Numbered from the stretch's first letter, positions 1-9,936 are shown. The stretch: DNA of 64,000 nt from Simplicispira suum (GCF_003008595.1 NZ_CP027669.1:3782001-3846000); one strand, 5' to 3'. Program-made: numbers and translations. Notes: generated from the sequence alone by a model not told the origin.

Positions 1-1
1 C

Positions 2-1216
2 GCTTTCGGCATTCGCGGCAGCGAGGCGCTGTCGGTCGATTTTCCCGCCGTGATGGAGCGCCTGCGCGCGCTGCGCGACAACTTCGTCGCCGGCACCGTC
101 AAGCTGACCGACACCTTGGGCGAGCGCAGCATCGCCGGCCACGCCCGCCTGCTCGGGCCCGATACCGTTGAGGTAAATGGGGAGCGCCTGAGTGCCCGCG
201 CCATCATCCTGGCCACCGGCTCGCACCCCTTCGTGCCGCCGGCCTGGAAGGCGTTTGGCGAGCGCATTCTGACCACCGACACGCTGTTCGAGCAGCGCCA
301 GATCGGCCCACGCCTGGGCGTCGTCGGGCTGGGACCGGTGGGCGCAGAGCTGGCGCAGGCCCTGGCTCGCCTGGACGTCCAGGTCAGTGCCTTTGCCAAG
401 AGTGCATCCATTGCCGGCCTCGCCGACCCCGACACCCTTGCCGTGCTGCACAGCGCTCTGGAATCCGAGATGCAGCTGCATTTGGGCCACGACGTGGTGC
501 TGGAGGCAGACCCGGACGGCATCGCCATCGTCAGCGGAAACACCCGCACCGTCGTCGACCAGGTGCTGGCAGCGGTCGGGCGGCGCCCGAATGTGGCGGG
601 CCTGGGCCTGGAAACGCTGGGCGTACCGCTGGATGAGCACGGCATGCCCGCCTTCCACCCCGGCAGCAGCCAGGTAGGCGATCTGCGCGTCTTCATTGCC
701 GGCGACGTCAACCGCGACAGGCCGCTGCTGCACGAGGCCGCAGACGAAGGCCACATTGCGGGCATGAACGCGCTGGCCGACGAAGTGCGCTGCTTCGAGC
801 GCCGCAGCAGCCTGGCCATCGTCTTCACCGAACCGCAGGTGGCCATGGTGGGCGCGAGTGCCAGGGAACTGGCGGGCCAGGACGTCGAGGTGGGAAGCGT
901 CAGCTTTGCCAACCAGGGACGCGCGCGCGCCGGCCAGCGCAACGCGGGCCGCATCGTCCTGTACGCCGATCGCGCCGACGGCACGCTCCTGGGCGCCGAA
1001 CTGTGCGCGCCGGCCGGCGAGCACTTGGCGCATCTGCTCGGCCTGGCCCACTCACGCGGTCTGAGCGTGCACGACCTGCTCGCCATGCCCATCTACCACC
1101 CGGTGCTGGAAGAAGGCCTGCGCACTGCGCTGCGCGATGTGTCGCGCAAGCTGCCGGGCCGCCCGGCGTCTGATCTGGCGCATTGCGCACCGCTGGGAGC
1201 GCCGGCACTGGAATAG
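2..1216 (+). CDS. Dihydrolipoyl dehydrogenase-like pyridine nucleotide-disulfide oxidoreductase (5' partial)
   Basis: The reading frame is open from base 2 to the TAG at 1214-1216, so the N-terminus lies before the window. About 404 residues are visible. The NAD(P)-binding Rossmann motif GLGPVGAE, the FAD-contact motif AGDV followed by LLHEAADEG, and a C-terminal dimerisation domain ending in HPVLEEG are present; the last supplies the His-Glu pair typical of lipoamide dehydrogenases. The N-terminal FAD GxGxxG and redox-active CxxxxC motifs would lie in the missing part. It is probably a soluble flavoprotein oxidising a dithiol or transferring hydride to NAD(P). Whether it serves a 2-oxoacid dehydrogenase complex cannot be judged without the upstream neighbours. 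Confidence 0.85.
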   Translation, partial: AFGIRGSEALSVDFPAVMERLRALRDNFVAGTVKLTDTLGERSIAGHARLLGPDTVEVNGERLSARAIILATGSHPFVPPAWKAFGERILTTDTLFEQRQIGPRLGVVGLGPVGAELAQALARLDVQVSAFAKSASIAGLADPDTLAVLHSALESEMQLHLGHDVVLEADPDGIAIVSGNTRTVVDQVLAAVGRRPNVAGLGLETLGVPLDEHGMPAFHPGSSQVGDLRVFIAGDVNRDRPLLHEAADEGHIAGMNALADEVRCFERRSSLAIVFTEPQVAMVGASARELAGQDVEVGSVSFANQGRARAGQRNAGRIVLYADRADGTLLGAELCAPAGEHLAHLLGLAHSRGLSVHDLLAMPIYHPVLEEGLRTALRDVSRKLPGRPASDLAHCAPLGAPALE

Positions 1217-1253
1217 CGCTTCATTTTTTGGCCCAGTTGCCGAAGAGAACCCT

Positions 1254-1457
1254 ATGGACATCGCCCTCACCAACTCGCTGCTGCGCATCGCCAGTGCCAA
1301 CAGCCAGGCCGAAACCGCGCAGGCCGTGGAAGTCACGGTTTTGAAAAAGGCATTGAACCTTCAAGCCAGCGCGGCCGCCACGCTGCTGCAAGCCATACCG
1401 CAGCCGCCGTCCGTCAACCTCGGCCCGCTGGGTACGCAGCTCGATACCTTCGCCTGA
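1254..1457 (+). CDS. YjfB-like putative motility protein, 67 aa
   Basis: This short ORF starts MDIALTNSLLRIA at ATG 1254, preceded by a GAAGAGA-like ribosome binding site. The opening MDIA, the central helix with VTVLKKALNLQ and the Ala-rich stretch before IPQPP resemble the YjfB family, a group of about 60-residue proteins annotated as putative motility proteins. It has no signal peptide or membrane segment. It lies 37 bp after the flavoprotein gene on the same strand. The molecular role of the family is unknown to me and no flagellar gene is nearby, so the motility link rests on the family name only. Confidence 0.7.
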   Translation: MDIALTNSLLRIASANSQAETAQAVEVTVLKKALNLQASAAATLLQAIPQPPSVNLGPLGTQLDTFA

Positions 1458-1496
1458 TCCGGGCCGCACGGGCCGCCGCGCCCATAATCGGCGCGC

Positions 1497-2495
1497 ATGA
1501 CCCCCCCGTACGCCGACCCCGGCAGCATCACCCGTGTGGCCGGCATCGAAGTCGGCCATTTCACCGACCCGCGTCGCCCCACGGGCTGCACCGCCATCCT
1601 GGCCCGCGCAGGCGCGGTGGCGGGTGTGGACGTGCGCGGCGCGGCGCCCGGCACCCGCGAGACCGATCTGCTGGCTCCCGACAACCTGGTGGAGCAGATC
1701 CACGCGATCGTGCTCTCGGGTGGCAGCGCGTTTGGCCTGGACGCAGCCAGCGGCGCCATGCGCTGGCTTGAAGAGCATTCCATTGGCCTCGATGTCGGCG
1801 TCGCGCGCGTCCCCATCGTCCCCGCCGCAGTGCTGTTTGACCTGATGGTGGGCGACCCCGCCATCCGCCCCGACGCTGCAGCCGGGTATGCGGCCTGCGC
1901 TGGCGCCTCAGCGAACGACCCGGAGGAAGGCAACGTCGGCGCCGGCGCAGGGGCCGCTGTGGGCAAGCTGTTTGGCATGCAGCGCGCCATGAAAGGCGGC
2001 ATCGGCACCGCGTCGGTGACCGTGGGCGGCGTCACGGTAGGCGCCTTGATTGCCTGCAACGCGGTGGGCGACGTGGTCGATTCGGACACCGCCCAGGTGG
2101 TGGCCGGTGCGCGCACGGCCGACGGCCTGCGCCTGCTGGACAGCCGGCGCGCCCTGCTGCACGGCGAGCTGCCCCAAGCCCTGCTGCCGGGCACCAACAC
2201 CACGATTGGTGTCGTCGCCACCGATGCCCTGCTCACCAAGGCCCAGGCGCAGCGACTGGCGCTGGCCGCCCACGACGGCCTGGCCCGCAGCATTTTCCCG
2301 GCCCATACCCAGCTCGACGGAGACACCTTGTTTGCCTTGGGCACCGGAGCCTCGGGCAAGCAGGCCAGCATGTTGCTGCTCGCTGCCCTGGCCGCTGAAG
2401 TGACCGCGCGCGCCACCTTGCGCGCTGTGCAGGCGGCGCGGTCTGTCACGACTTCCGAAGGCCTGCATCTGCCATCCATGGCGGATCTGGCTTGA
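1497..2495 (+). CDS. P1/S58 family aminopeptidase (DmpA-like)
   Basis: The 332-residue product has the S58 (DmpA/BapA) fold signatures: ITRVAGIEVGH near the N-terminus, VLSGGSAFGLDAASG at about 72-86, EEGNVGAGAGAAVGK at about 143-157, KGGIGTASV at about 166-174 and the segment NTTIGVVATDA at about 234-244. In this family the protein cleaves itself before an Ser/Thr nucleophile; by alignment with DmpA I place it at Thr235 or Thr236. Members hydrolyse N-terminal amino acids from peptides or amides, or beta-peptides. The ATG at 1497 lies only about 10 bp after a CATAAT -10-like hexamer (1482-1487), so the leader may be very short. The substrate is unknown. Confidence 0.85.
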   Translation: MTPPYADPGSITRVAGIEVGHFTDPRRPTGCTAILARAGAVAGVDVRGAAPGTRETDLLAPDNLVEQIHAIVLSGGSAFGLDAASGAMRWLEEHSIGLDVGVARVPIVPAAVLFDLMVGDPAIRPDAAAGYAACAGASANDPEEGNVGAGAGAAVGKLFGMQRAMKGGIGTASVTVGGVTVGALIACNAVGDVVDSDTAQVVAGARTADGLRLLDSRRALLHGELPQALLPGTNTTIGVVATDALLTKAQAQRLALAAHDGLARSIFPAHTQLDGDTLFALGTGASGKQASMLLLAALAAEVTARATLRAVQAARSVTTSEGLHLPSMADLA

Positions 2496-2518
2496 AGCCC
2501 CTCTTTCGCCGCCCATCC

Positions 2519-3841
2519 ATGCCCCAGGCTTTTCGCTCCACCCTGCTGTCGCTGCGCGACCTGCTGCTCTCCGCCGGGCCGCTGGCTTTTCTTGCCGTCG
2601 GTCTGCTGGTACTGGCGTACTGGTGGCTCAACCCGACACCCCCACGCCAGGTCACACTGGCCACGGGGCCAGCGCAAAGCGCTTACGAAGCCTTTGGCAA
2701 GCGCTACCAGAAGGCGCTGGCGGCAGAGGGTATCGAAGTGGTGCTGGTGCCGAGCGACGGCTCGTCGGCCAATCTGCAGTTGCTGCGGGACGGTATGGCT
2801 GACCTGGCTTTTGTACAAGGCGGTACCGCCGAACTGCAGCCGAGCGACCAAGAAGACCTGCAGTCCCTGGGCAGCCTGTTTGTCGAGCCGCTGTGGCTGT
2901 TTTATCGAACGCCGGACGCGCCCAAGCGCAAGCAGTCGGGCCGACTGGACAGCTTGCCGCAACTGCGTGGGCTGCGCGTCAATGTAGGCACACCCGGCAG
3001 CGGCGTACCGACGCTGATGGAAAAGCTGCTGGACGCCAACAGCATGAAGCCGACCGACGTGAAGCTCTCGCGGCTCGGTCAGACCGATGCCACGGTCCAG
3101 TTCTTGGCGGGCAAGCTTGACGTTCTGGTATTTGCTTCGGCACCCGAATCCATGATGGTGCAAATGCTGCTGCAAACGCCTGGCGTGCAGCTGATGGACT
3201 TTGCGCAGAACGAAGCCTACGGTCGGCGGTTTCCCTTTCTGAGCCCGGTGAGCTTGCCGCGCGGCGTCGTCGACCTGGCAGGCAACGTGCCGCCCGAGGA
3301 CGTGCGACTGGTGGCATCCACCACCGCTTTGCTGGCGCGCGAGCCAACGCATCCGGCGCTGCTGCAATTGTTTGCCCAGGCCGGGCAGGTACTGCACGGT
3401 GGCGCGGGCTGGTTCAACCGGGCACGCGAGTTTCCCAATACACGGCACAGCGAACTACCGATCGCGGCCGAGGCCGACCGTGCCATCAACGAACCGGTGC
3501 CGCTCCTGCAGCGCTACCTGCCTTTCTGGCTGGCCAACCTGATCGAACGCATGTGGCTGGTGCTGGGCATCTTGCTGGCCGCTTTGCTGCCGCTCTCGCG
3601 CATCGTTCCACCGCTCTACCAGTTCCGTGTGCGCTCACGGGTGTTTCGCTGGTACGGGCGACTGCGCGAGATTGAAAGCGACATGGAGTTGGGCCAATTG
3701 CCGCGCTCGGAATTGGCTCAGGCCCTTGACCAGCTCGAAATCCAGGTGGAAAAAGTGAGCGTTCCGCTGTCGTATGCCGATGAGCTGTACGCGCTGCGCA
3801 ACCACATTCACCTGGTGCGCCAGAAGCTGCCGCAGGCCTGA
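2519..3841 (+). CDS. TAXI family TRAP transporter solute-binding protein, membrane-anchored
   Basis: The 440-residue protein begins with a hydrophobic helix (LLSAGPLAFLAVGLLVLAYWW) and continues as a periplasmic TAXI/NMT1-like binding domain (VTLATGPAQSAYEAFGKRYQ, LQLLRDGMADLAFVQGG, LRVNVGTPGSGVPTLMEKLL). A second membrane helix near residue 345 (MWLVLGILLAALLPL) is followed by a cytoplasmic helical tail of about 75 residues. No TRAP permease gene is adjacent. I chose ATG 2519; an in-frame TTG at 2492 overlaps the previous stop codon and would add nine residues. TAXI proteins usually bind small organic anions or amino acids, but the ligand cannot be read from the sequence. Confidence 0.8.
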   Translation: MPQAFRSTLLSLRDLLLSAGPLAFLAVGLLVLAYWWLNPTPPRQVTLATGPAQSAYEAFGKRYQKALAAEGIEVVLVPSDGSSANLQLLRDGMADLAFVQGGTAELQPSDQEDLQSLGSLFVEPLWLFYRTPDAPKRKQSGRLDSLPQLRGLRVNVGTPGSGVPTLMEKLLDANSMKPTDVKLSRLGQTDATVQFLAGKLDVLVFASAPESMMVQMLLQTPGVQLMDFAQNEAYGRRFPFLSPVSLPRGVVDLAGNVPPEDVRLVASTTALLAREPTHPALLQLFAQAGQVLHGGAGWFNRAREFPNTRHSELPIAAEADRAINEPVPLLQRYLPFWLANLIERMWLVLGILLAALLPLSRIVPPLYQFRVRSRVFRWYGRLREIESDMELGQLPRSELAQALDQLEIQVEKVSVPLSYADELYALRNHIHLVRQKLPQA

Positions 3842-6127
3842 TCAGCGTTTACCGGGGGTGCTGGCGCGCGCAGACTGCGCCAGGCTGTCGATGGCCTGCC
3901 CCACCACCGAATGGGCGGAAACCACCTTCAACGCGCCTTCGGCGACGAGTTTGTCGCGCATGCGCCGCGTCATCGACTGGGTGCTGCTGTCCGGGGCGGT
4001 AAACAAGAACAGCGTGCTGTGCGGGCTGCACCAGGTCAGCTGGGTGCGCAGACGCCTGCCGGAAGACAAGAGATCAACCCAGGCACCAATGACGAAGCCG
4101 TCGCTTTCGGGTGGCGCAGGAGCAGGATCTGGCGTTGGCTCGGGCTGGGCTTGTGGCTCGTCCGCCGCTTCGGGATCGTACAAGACCGATTCGCTGTCGC
4201 TGATTGGCTCGGCAATTTCTTCAGCCGAATCGTCCGGCAGCTCAATATCGGGCGGGCGAGCCAGCATGGCTGCCTGGTGCAGCTCGGCCAGGCGCTCCAG
4301 AAGGCGATCGACTTCCTCTGCCGGACGGTCCGCTGCTTCAAGCCCGGTGCGCAAACGCACCGGCAGCAGCACCGCCGCTTCGTCCAGGCGGTCGGGGTCG
4401 CGCCCGGCCAGCTCCGGCTGCACGCTCCAGAGCAGCAGGCCGGCCAGCGCGATCGCATCGCGGGCCTCGCGACTCAGCGTGCCTTGGGTATCGGCCGGCA
4501 TGCCCGCCACCAGGTCGACCCACGGGCCGGTGACGAAGTCCGCGATATCCTGCGGGGCACCGGCCAGCTCAGGCAGCGCGCCAATTTCTTCAGCGATACG
4601 TTCGGCGCGCATTTCGCGCTCTTCGGCCAGCATCAGGGCGTATTTTTCGCGCTCCTGGCGGGCTTCCATTTTCTTCTGCTGCGCCTCCCAGGCCGCCTGA
4701 AGCGCACGGCGCACGGTTTCAAAAGGCGCGGCGCTGGTGATCTCGACCCGCGCCAGGTGCGAGACGGCCTGGTCCACCAGCCGCATGAAGCGGCTGAAGC
4801 CCGGTGCATCCACATGCGTATAGGCCAGACTGCGTTGGGTCAACTCATCGAGCAGGCGGCGCGCCGGGTGGTTGGCGTCACTGAAGAAACGCGGGTCGTG
4901 GCGAATGAGCTTGCGAATCGCGGGCTCCAAATCCTGCACGGCCTTTTGTACCGGTGGCAGCAAACGCGAATCTTGCGAGATGTTCTCCACCATGCGCGCC
5001 ACCACTTCGGCCCCCATGGGCGCCGATTCGCTGGCCGCATACAGCGAGCCTGGGTTGCTGCGAACAGCGCTCTGTCCGCTGTGCAAATAGGCCGGCTGGC
5101 TGTTGGCAAGGCGCCCAACGAGACGCTCAAGCTGGGCAATGTCCTCCATGGCATCGGACACCCCAACGGCGGCGTAACCCACACCGCCGGGATTCGGCCG
5201 CATGGGCACCTGACCGCTGGGTTGGGCCGCATAGGCCACGCCGGGCATCGGCTGCATTTCCTGATAGGGATCGCCCCCTCCCGCCAGCATCTGGCGAAGG
5301 ATGCCCACTGTCAGCAAGGCTTCTTCCACCTGCGGTGCCATGCCCGAATGCAAAGAATGGGAGTAGCCCGACGGCGAACCGGGCGACCAGCCCGAGTGGC
5401 CCCCGGCGCCAACCTGCCCGTGGACCGAGCCCGACCATCCGCCCTGACCACTTGGCTGGTAGTCCGCCGGCACGCCTGCGCGCGCACCCCAACCGACCTG
5501 CTCGATTCCATGCTCGCGCAGTCCCTTGGCGGCGCGTTTGTAGACATCCAGCAACTGCTGACCCAGCAACTCGCGCATGTGCTGCATCCATGCTTCGCGC
5601 ACAGGAGCGATGACCTGGGTGTCCGCCACGACGCGCTGCAAGGCGCGGATGTAGTTCTCGGGCCGCAGTGGGTTGCGTTCGGGCTGCACGCGCGACAAGC
5701 CCTGCGCCGAACTGACCAAACCATTGAGCTCGGAGAGAACTTCTTCCGTCGTGTGCAGCGCCATCTGCTGCGCGCGAGAAAGCTCAACCTGAGCCTGCAC
5801 CTCGTCGTCGTCCACCAGGCTCAGCTCGCCGAAGTCCAGCGAGGTTGCCTGCGCTGGCTTGGCCGCCGGTGCTGCGGGGCCATCGGCAAACATCTCCAGC
5901 AAGGCCATCGGGTAGGCCTTGACCAGCCCCGCCTGGTGCTGGCGCAACAAGCGCAAGGCCTCGCTGGCCATATCGCGTTTGGCAATGACGCGGGTTTCGG
6001 ATTCCAGCTTGCTGAGCGCATCCAGGGTGTACATGACGAGCTGCTCCATAAGCAACTCGCCCTCGCGCACTGCGCTTACCACGCAGGCCCGAAACACCGC
6101 TCTTGAACGAACTGCAGACAAGGTCAT
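3842..6127 (-). CDS. DUF1631 family protein
   Basis: This large protein (761 aa) begins MTLSAVRSRAVF and contains the recognisable DUF1631 pattern: LYTLDALSKLE-like N-terminal helices, LDFGELSLVDDDEVQ near residue 105, a Gly/Ser/Pro-rich linker at about 215-310, and a helical C-terminal half with coiled-coil-like runs (AAWEAQQKKMEARQEREKYA). A Pro/Ala/Glu-rich stretch near residue 655 precedes a short C-terminal domain. It has no membrane segments. The family is common in Betaproteobacteria and has no established function; some databases call it thymidine phosphorylase without support. It lies 40 bp downstream of ettA on the same strand and may be cotranscribed. Its stop codon immediately abuts the convergent TAXI gene. 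Confidence 0.8.
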   Translation of the reverse strand: MTLSAVRSRAVFRACVVSAVREGELLMEQLVMYTLDALSKLESETRVIAKRDMASEALRLLRQHQAGLVKAYPMALLEMFADGPAAPAAKPAQATSLDFGELSLVDDDEVQAQVELSRAQQMALHTTEEVLSELNGLVSSAQGLSRVQPERNPLRPENYIRALQRVVADTQVIAPVREAWMQHMRELLGQQLLDVYKRAAKGLREHGIEQVGWGARAGVPADYQPSGQGGWSGSVHGQVGAGGHSGWSPGSPSGYSHSLHSGMAPQVEEALLTVGILRQMLAGGGDPYQEMQPMPGVAYAAQPSGQVPMRPNPGGVGYAAVGVSDAMEDIAQLERLVGRLANSQPAYLHSGQSAVRSNPGSLYAASESAPMGAEVVARMVENISQDSRLLPPVQKAVQDLEPAIRKLIRHDPRFFSDANHPARRLLDELTQRSLAYTHVDAPGFSRFMRLVDQAVSHLARVEITSAAPFETVRRALQAAWEAQQKKMEARQEREKYALMLAEEREMRAERIAEEIGALPELAGAPQDIADFVTGPWVDLVAGMPADTQGTLSREARDAIALAGLLLWSVQPELAGRDPDRLDEAAVLLPVRLRTGLEAADRPAEEVDRLLERLAELHQAAMLARPPDIELPDDSAEEIAEPISDSESVLYDPEAADEPQAQPEPTPDPAPAPPESDGFVIGAWVDLLSSGRRLRTQLTWCSPHSTLFLFTAPDSSTQSMTRRMRDKLVAEGALKVVSAHSVVGQAIDSLAQSARASTPGKR

Positions 6128-6167
6128 GGCATGGAAGGAGAAAACAATAGATCGTGCTTTTCCAATC

Positions 6168-7829
6168 CTACTTCAGAGCCTTGAAGCGCATGCGGTGCGG
6201 ACGCGCACCTTCTTCGCCCAGGCGCTTCTTCTTGTCGGCTTCGTACTCTTGGTAGTTGCCGTCAAAGAAGGTCCATTGGCTGTCGCCCTCGGCCGCCAGG
6301 ATGTGCGTGGCGATGCGATCCAGGAACCAGCGGTCGTGGCTGATAACCAACACCGTGCCGGCAAACTCCAGCAGCGCGTCTTCCAGGGCACGCAGGGTTT
6401 CCACGTCCAGGTCGTTCGATGGCTCGTCCAGCAGCAGCACGTTGCCCCCGGCGATCAGCGTCTTGGCCAGGTGCAAACGCCCGCGCTCACCGCCCGAAAG
6501 GCTGCCCACACGTTTTTGCTGGTCGGCACCATTGAAGTTGAAGCGCCCACAATAGGCACGGCTGGCCATCTGGAACTTGCCAACGTTCAACATGTCGAGC
6601 CCGCCAGAGACATCTTCCCAGACGGTTTTGTCGTTTTCCAGCACGTCGCGGTGCTGGTCAACAAAGGCCATATTGACGGTCGAGCCGACCACCACGGTAC
6701 CGCTGTCGGGCTGCTCCTTGCCGGCCAGCAGCTTGAACAGCGTGGATTTGCCGGCGCCATTGGGGCCGATGATGCCAACGATGGCGCCAGCCGGAATGGT
6801 GAAACTCAGGTTGTCGATCAACATGCGATCGCCAAACGACTTGCTGACGTTGTGGAACTCAAACACCTGGTGCCCCAGCCGCTCGGCCACCGGGATGAAG
6901 ATCTCCATGGTCTCGTTGCGCTTCTGGTATTCCATGTCGCTCAGCTCTTCAAAGCGGGCCAGGCGCGACTTGCTCTTGGCCTGGCGCGCCTTGGGGTTCT
7001 GGCGCGACCATTCCAGCTCTTTCTTCAGGGCCTTGGCATGGGCTTCCTCGCCCTTTTGCTCTTGCGCCAGGCGCTCGCCCTTTTGCTCCAGCCAGGTGCT
7101 GTAGTTGCCCTTCCATGGAATGCCGCGACCCCGGTCCATTTCCAGAATCCATTCGGCGGCGTTATCGAGGAAGTAGCGGTCGTGGGTGATCGCCACCACG
7201 GTGCCGGTAAAGCGCTTGAGGAACACTTCCAGCCACTCGACGGACTCCGCATCCAGGTGGTTGGTAGGTTCATCGAGCAGCAGCATGTCGGGCTTGGACA
7301 GCAGCAGGCGGCACAGGGCCACGCGGCGTTTCTCGCCACCGGAGAGCAGGCCGATCTTGGCGTCCCAAGGCGGCAGGCGCAGCGCGTCGGCAGCAATTTC
7401 GAGCTGGTGCTCTGAGTCGGTACCGGCGGTGGCAATGATGGCTTCGAGCTGGGCCTGCTCGGCGGCCAGTGCGTCAAAGTCGGCGTCTTCGGCGCCGTAA
7501 GCGATATAGACCTCTTCGAGGCGCGCCTTGGCGGCAAATACCGCGCCCATCGATTCTTCAACCGACTCGCGCACCGTGTGCTCGTCGTTGAGCTTGGGTT
7601 CTTGCTCGAGGTAGCCGATGGAGAGCCCTGGCATGGGTAGCGCTTCGCCTTCGAACTCCTTGTCGACGCCGGCCATGATTTTGAGCAAGGTGGACTTGCC
7701 CGAACCATTGAGGCCCAGCACGCCAATTTTGGCACCAGGGAAAAACGAAAGCGAAATGTCTTTCAAGAGCTGGCGCTTGGGAGGCACCGTCTTGCTGACG
7801 CGGTTCATGGAATAAACGTATTGGGCCAT
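6168..7829 (-). CDS. ettA: Energy-dependent translational throttle protein EttA (ABC-F ATPase)
   Basis: The 553-residue product has two ABC ATPase domains: Walker A GLNGSGKST with signature LSGGEKRRVALCR and Walker B LLLDEPTNHLD in the first, and GPNGAGKST, LSGGERGRLHLAK, LLLDEPSNDLD in the second. The basic linker between them (WSRQNPKARQAKSKSRL) is the P-site tRNA interaction motif, and there are no transmembrane segments. EttA binds the ribosomal E site and gates entry into elongation according to ATP/ADP ratio. Length matches E. coli EttA (about 555 aa). I chose ATG 7829 (MAQYVYSMN), which matches the usual N-terminus; an upstream in-frame start at 7895 would add 22 unlikely residues. Confidence 0.95.
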   Translation of the reverse strand: MAQYVYSMNRVSKTVPPKRQLLKDISLSFFPGAKIGVLGLNGSGKSTLLKIMAGVDKEFEGEALPMPGLSIGYLEQEPKLNDEHTVRESVEESMGAVFAAKARLEEVYIAYGAEDADFDALAAEQAQLEAIIATAGTDSEHQLEIAADALRLPPWDAKIGLLSGGEKRRVALCRLLLSKPDMLLLDEPTNHLDAESVEWLEVFLKRFTGTVVAITHDRYFLDNAAEWILEMDRGRGIPWKGNYSTWLEQKGERLAQEQKGEEAHAKALKKELEWSRQNPKARQAKSKSRLARFEELSDMEYQKRNETMEIFIPVAERLGHQVFEFHNVSKSFGDRMLIDNLSFTIPAGAIVGIIGPNGAGKSTLFKLLAGKEQPDSGTVVVGSTVNMAFVDQHRDVLENDKTVWEDVSGGLDMLNVGKFQMASRAYCGRFNFNGADQQKRVGSLSGGERGRLHLAKTLIAGGNVLLLDEPSNDLDVETLRALEDALLEFAGTVLVISHDRWFLDRIATHILAAEGDSQWTFFDGNYQEYEADKKKRLGEEGARPHRMRFKALK

Positions 7830-8087
7830 CGGAAGGAGTTGGGTCCTGCTGTGCGAAAAAAAAGAGCGGGCAATCTGCCCGGCGTACAAGATCAATTATC
7901 GACCCATGCGACAATAGCGCCTGTCGTGCACTCCAGCTGTGCGCGATATCAGCAAACTGCTGGGGACGAAGCAACACTGCTTGCTGGCGCCCACTGTTGA
8001 ACCTTATCAGCCTAACACTGGCTCGGCGCCCATCGCAAGGCGCCTCGACAGGCCGATACCCGGCGCCCGGATGGGTGCATCTACTCA
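7830..8087. promoter_or_regulatory. Divergent intergenic region between ettA and rhlE
   Basis: These 258 bp must hold the promoters of two divergent genes, ettA leftward and rhlE rightward. I see no confident -35/-10 pair, operator or RNA element. The region contains no recognisable gene. Confidence 0.4.
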
Positions 8088-9830
8088 ATGACTTTTGACG
8101 ATCTGAATCTGGCTCCGGCCATCATGAAAGCCGTGCGCGAGCAAGGCTATGAAATCCCTACGCCTATCCAGGCACAGGCCATCCCGGCGGTACTGGCGGG
8201 GCACGATCTGCTCGCTGGCGCGCAAACCGGCACCGGCAAGACGGCGGCTTTTGTGCTGCCGCTGCTGGACCGGCTGTCCCGCGAAGAAGCACCGAAAAAC
8301 AAGTTCGGTGGCAAGGGCCTGCGCGCACTGGTGCTGACCCCCACCCGCGAACTCGCAGCGCAAGTGGAAGAATCCGTACGCCAGTACGGCAAGCACCTTG
8401 ACCTGAACTCCACCGTGGTCTTCGGCGGTGTCGGCATGAATCCGCAAATCGACCGCATCAAACGCGGCGTGGATGTGCTGGTGGCCACGCCAGGCCGCCT
8501 GCTGGACCTGCAGCAGCAAGGCTTTCTCGACCTCTCCACGGTGCAGGTGCTGATTCTTGATGAAGCCGACCGCATGCTGGACATGGGTTTCATCCACGAC
8601 GTCAAAAAAATTCTGGCCTTGGTGCCCAAGGACAAGCAAAGCCTGCTGTTCTCGGCCACGTTCAGCGACGAGATCCGCGATCTGGCGGCCACGCTGCTGA
8701 AAAATCCGCAAAGCATCCAGGTGACGCCCAGCAACACCACGGTGCAGCGCATCTCGCAGGTGATTCACCCGGTGGGCCGCGGCAAGAAGAAACAGGTGCT
8801 GGTGCACATCATCAACGAGCACAACTGGAGCCAGGTGCTGGTGTTCACCCGCACCAAATTTGGCGCCAACAACGTCGCCGAGTTTCTCACCAAGCACGGC
8901 ATCAACGCCATGGCGCTGCACGGCAACAAGAGCCAGAGCGCCCGCACCCAGGCCCTCGCCGGTTTCAAGAGCGGCGACATCCGCGCGCTGGTCGCCACCG
9001 ACATCGCCGCACGCGGCATCGATATCGACGATTTGCCGCACGTGGTGAACTACGAAATCCCCAACGTTCCCGAAGACTACGTGCACCGCATCGGCCGCAC
9101 TGGCCGCGCGGGCGCCAGCGGCGAAGCCGTGAGCCTGGTCTGCATGGACGAGGAAGGTTTCATGATGGAGATCGAGCGCTTCACCAAGCAAACGATTCCT
9201 GTGAAGCTGATTGAAGGCTTCGGGCCCGACGACGGCGAAAAGGCCGAACCCATTGCCATGGGCCGGCAGACCATCTGGGGCGGCGCTGGCCGTCCACCCA
9301 GCCGCGACGTGATGCAGGCCGCAGCCAAGGCCGCACGCGGCGAAATGATGGAACGCATGCGCGCTGGCAAGGCAACCGGCCAAGGCAACCGGGGTGGCCG
9401 GGCCGCCAGCGGTGGCGGTGGCGGTGGCGGCAACAATGGCGGTGGCAATGGAGGGGGCGGCCACCGCAGTGGCGCCGGGCGCAATGCGCCCCGCAACGGT
9501 CCCGCACCGGGCGGTCCACGTGGCGCGCCCCGCTCCGCTCCTTCGGCAGCACGCCACACCGACGACTGGCAGCCAGCACGTGAAAATGCACACCTTGGCA
9601 CCCAGGCCGGCACCAGCATGGCCCCACCCCGTGGCGCAGGCCACGGTGCAACAGGCCAGCCCGACCCCATGCGCACCAGCGTGGACAGCATGGCCGGAGG
9701 CCGACGCGGTGGCGGTGGCTATCGCAGCGGTGGCGGCGGTGGTGGTGGTGGCGGCTACGGTGGCGGACGAAGCGGCGGCGGTGGCGGCTCGCGCAGCGGC
9801 GGCGGCGGTGGCCGGCGCGGCGGCTACTGA
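8088..9830 (+). CDS. rhlE: DEAD-box ATP-dependent RNA helicase RhlE
   Basis: The 580-residue protein carries all DEAD-box motifs: Q motif region PTPIQ, motif I AQTGTGKT, Ia PTRELA, II DEAD, III SAT, and [12 protein letters not shown]. The helicase core covers roughly residues 1-375. The C-terminus (about 425-580) is a low-complexity Gly/Arg/Ser tail with long Gly runs, typical of beta-proteobacterial RhlE and likely to bind RNA or drive condensation. RhlE helicases remodel RNA in ribosome maturation, RNA decay and cold adaptation. It has its own upstream region and is followed by a repeat. The pairing with RhlE rather than DbpA/CsdA rests on the core sequence. Confidence 0.92.
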   Translation: MTFDDLNLAPAIMKAVREQGYEIPTPIQAQAIPAVLAGHDLLAGAQTGTGKTAAFVLPLLDRLSREEAPKNKFGGKGLRALVLTPTRELAAQVEESVRQYGKHLDLNSTVVFGGVGMNPQIDRIKRGVDVLVATPGRLLDLQQQGFLDLSTVQVLILDEADRMLDMGFIHDVKKILALVPKDKQSLLFSATFSDEIRDLAATLLKNPQSIQVTPSNTTVQRISQVIHPVGRGKKKQVLVHIINEHNWSQVLVFTRTKFGANNVAEFLTKHGINAMALHGNKSQSARTQALAGFKSGDIRALVATDIAARGIDIDDLPHVVNYEIPNVPEDYVHRIGRTGRAGASGEAVSLVCMDEEGFMMEIERFTKQTIPVKLIEGFGPDDGEKAEPIAMGRQTIWGGAGRPPSRDVMQAAAKAARGEMMERMRAGKATGQGNRGGRAASGGGGGGGNNGGGNGGGGHRSGAGRNAPRNGPAPGGPRGAPRSAPSAARHTDDWQPARENAHLGTQAGTSMAPPRGAGHGATGQPDPMRTSVDSMAGGRRGGGGYRSGGGGGGGGGYGGGRSGGGGGSRSGGGGGRRGGY

Positions 9831-9879
9831 AGCTTCTTGAGCGCGTCTGCCTGAGACAAGGCAGAAAACTACCAATGGA

Positions 9880-9936
9880 ATTGGCTGCCAGCGCTTGATA
9901 CACAAGCACTGGCAGCTATTTTTTTAGTAGCTTTCA
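9880..9936 (-). repeat. Copy 1 of ~60-bp palindromic intergenic repeat
   Basis: The segment has TTGGCTGCCAGCGCTTGAT, then AAGCACTGGCAGCTATTTTT and AGTAGCTTT. Inverted arms GCTGCCAGCGCTT and AAGCACTGGCAGC form a stem. It follows rhlE and may help to end its transcript. Confidence 0.75.

Noticed and set aside
1890..1970. Loss of a catalytic Thr in the GAGAGAAVGK loop of the S58 peptidase
   Set aside because: In DmpA the nucleophile follows later, at the position of Thr235/236 here (NTTIGVVATDA). The loop residue is not the nucleophile, so the enzyme need not be inactive.
1361..3448. A 695-codon open frame on the minus strand across the S58 peptidase and TAXI genes
   Set aside because: It lies antisense to two genes with clear motifs, has Arg/Gln/His-rich shadow composition and no recognisable domain. 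Long antisense frames are expected at this GC content.
3911..6106. A 731-codon plus-strand frame antisense to the DUF1631 gene
   Set aside because: Its composition is that of a frame shadow (many His, Arg and Gln), with no domain, and the DUF1631 protein on the other strand explains the conservation-like pattern.
8085..9905. A 606-codon minus-strand frame antisense to rhlE, rich in Ala, Thr and His
   Set aside because: The repeats in it are the complement of the Gly-rich RhlE tail; no independent evidence of coding.
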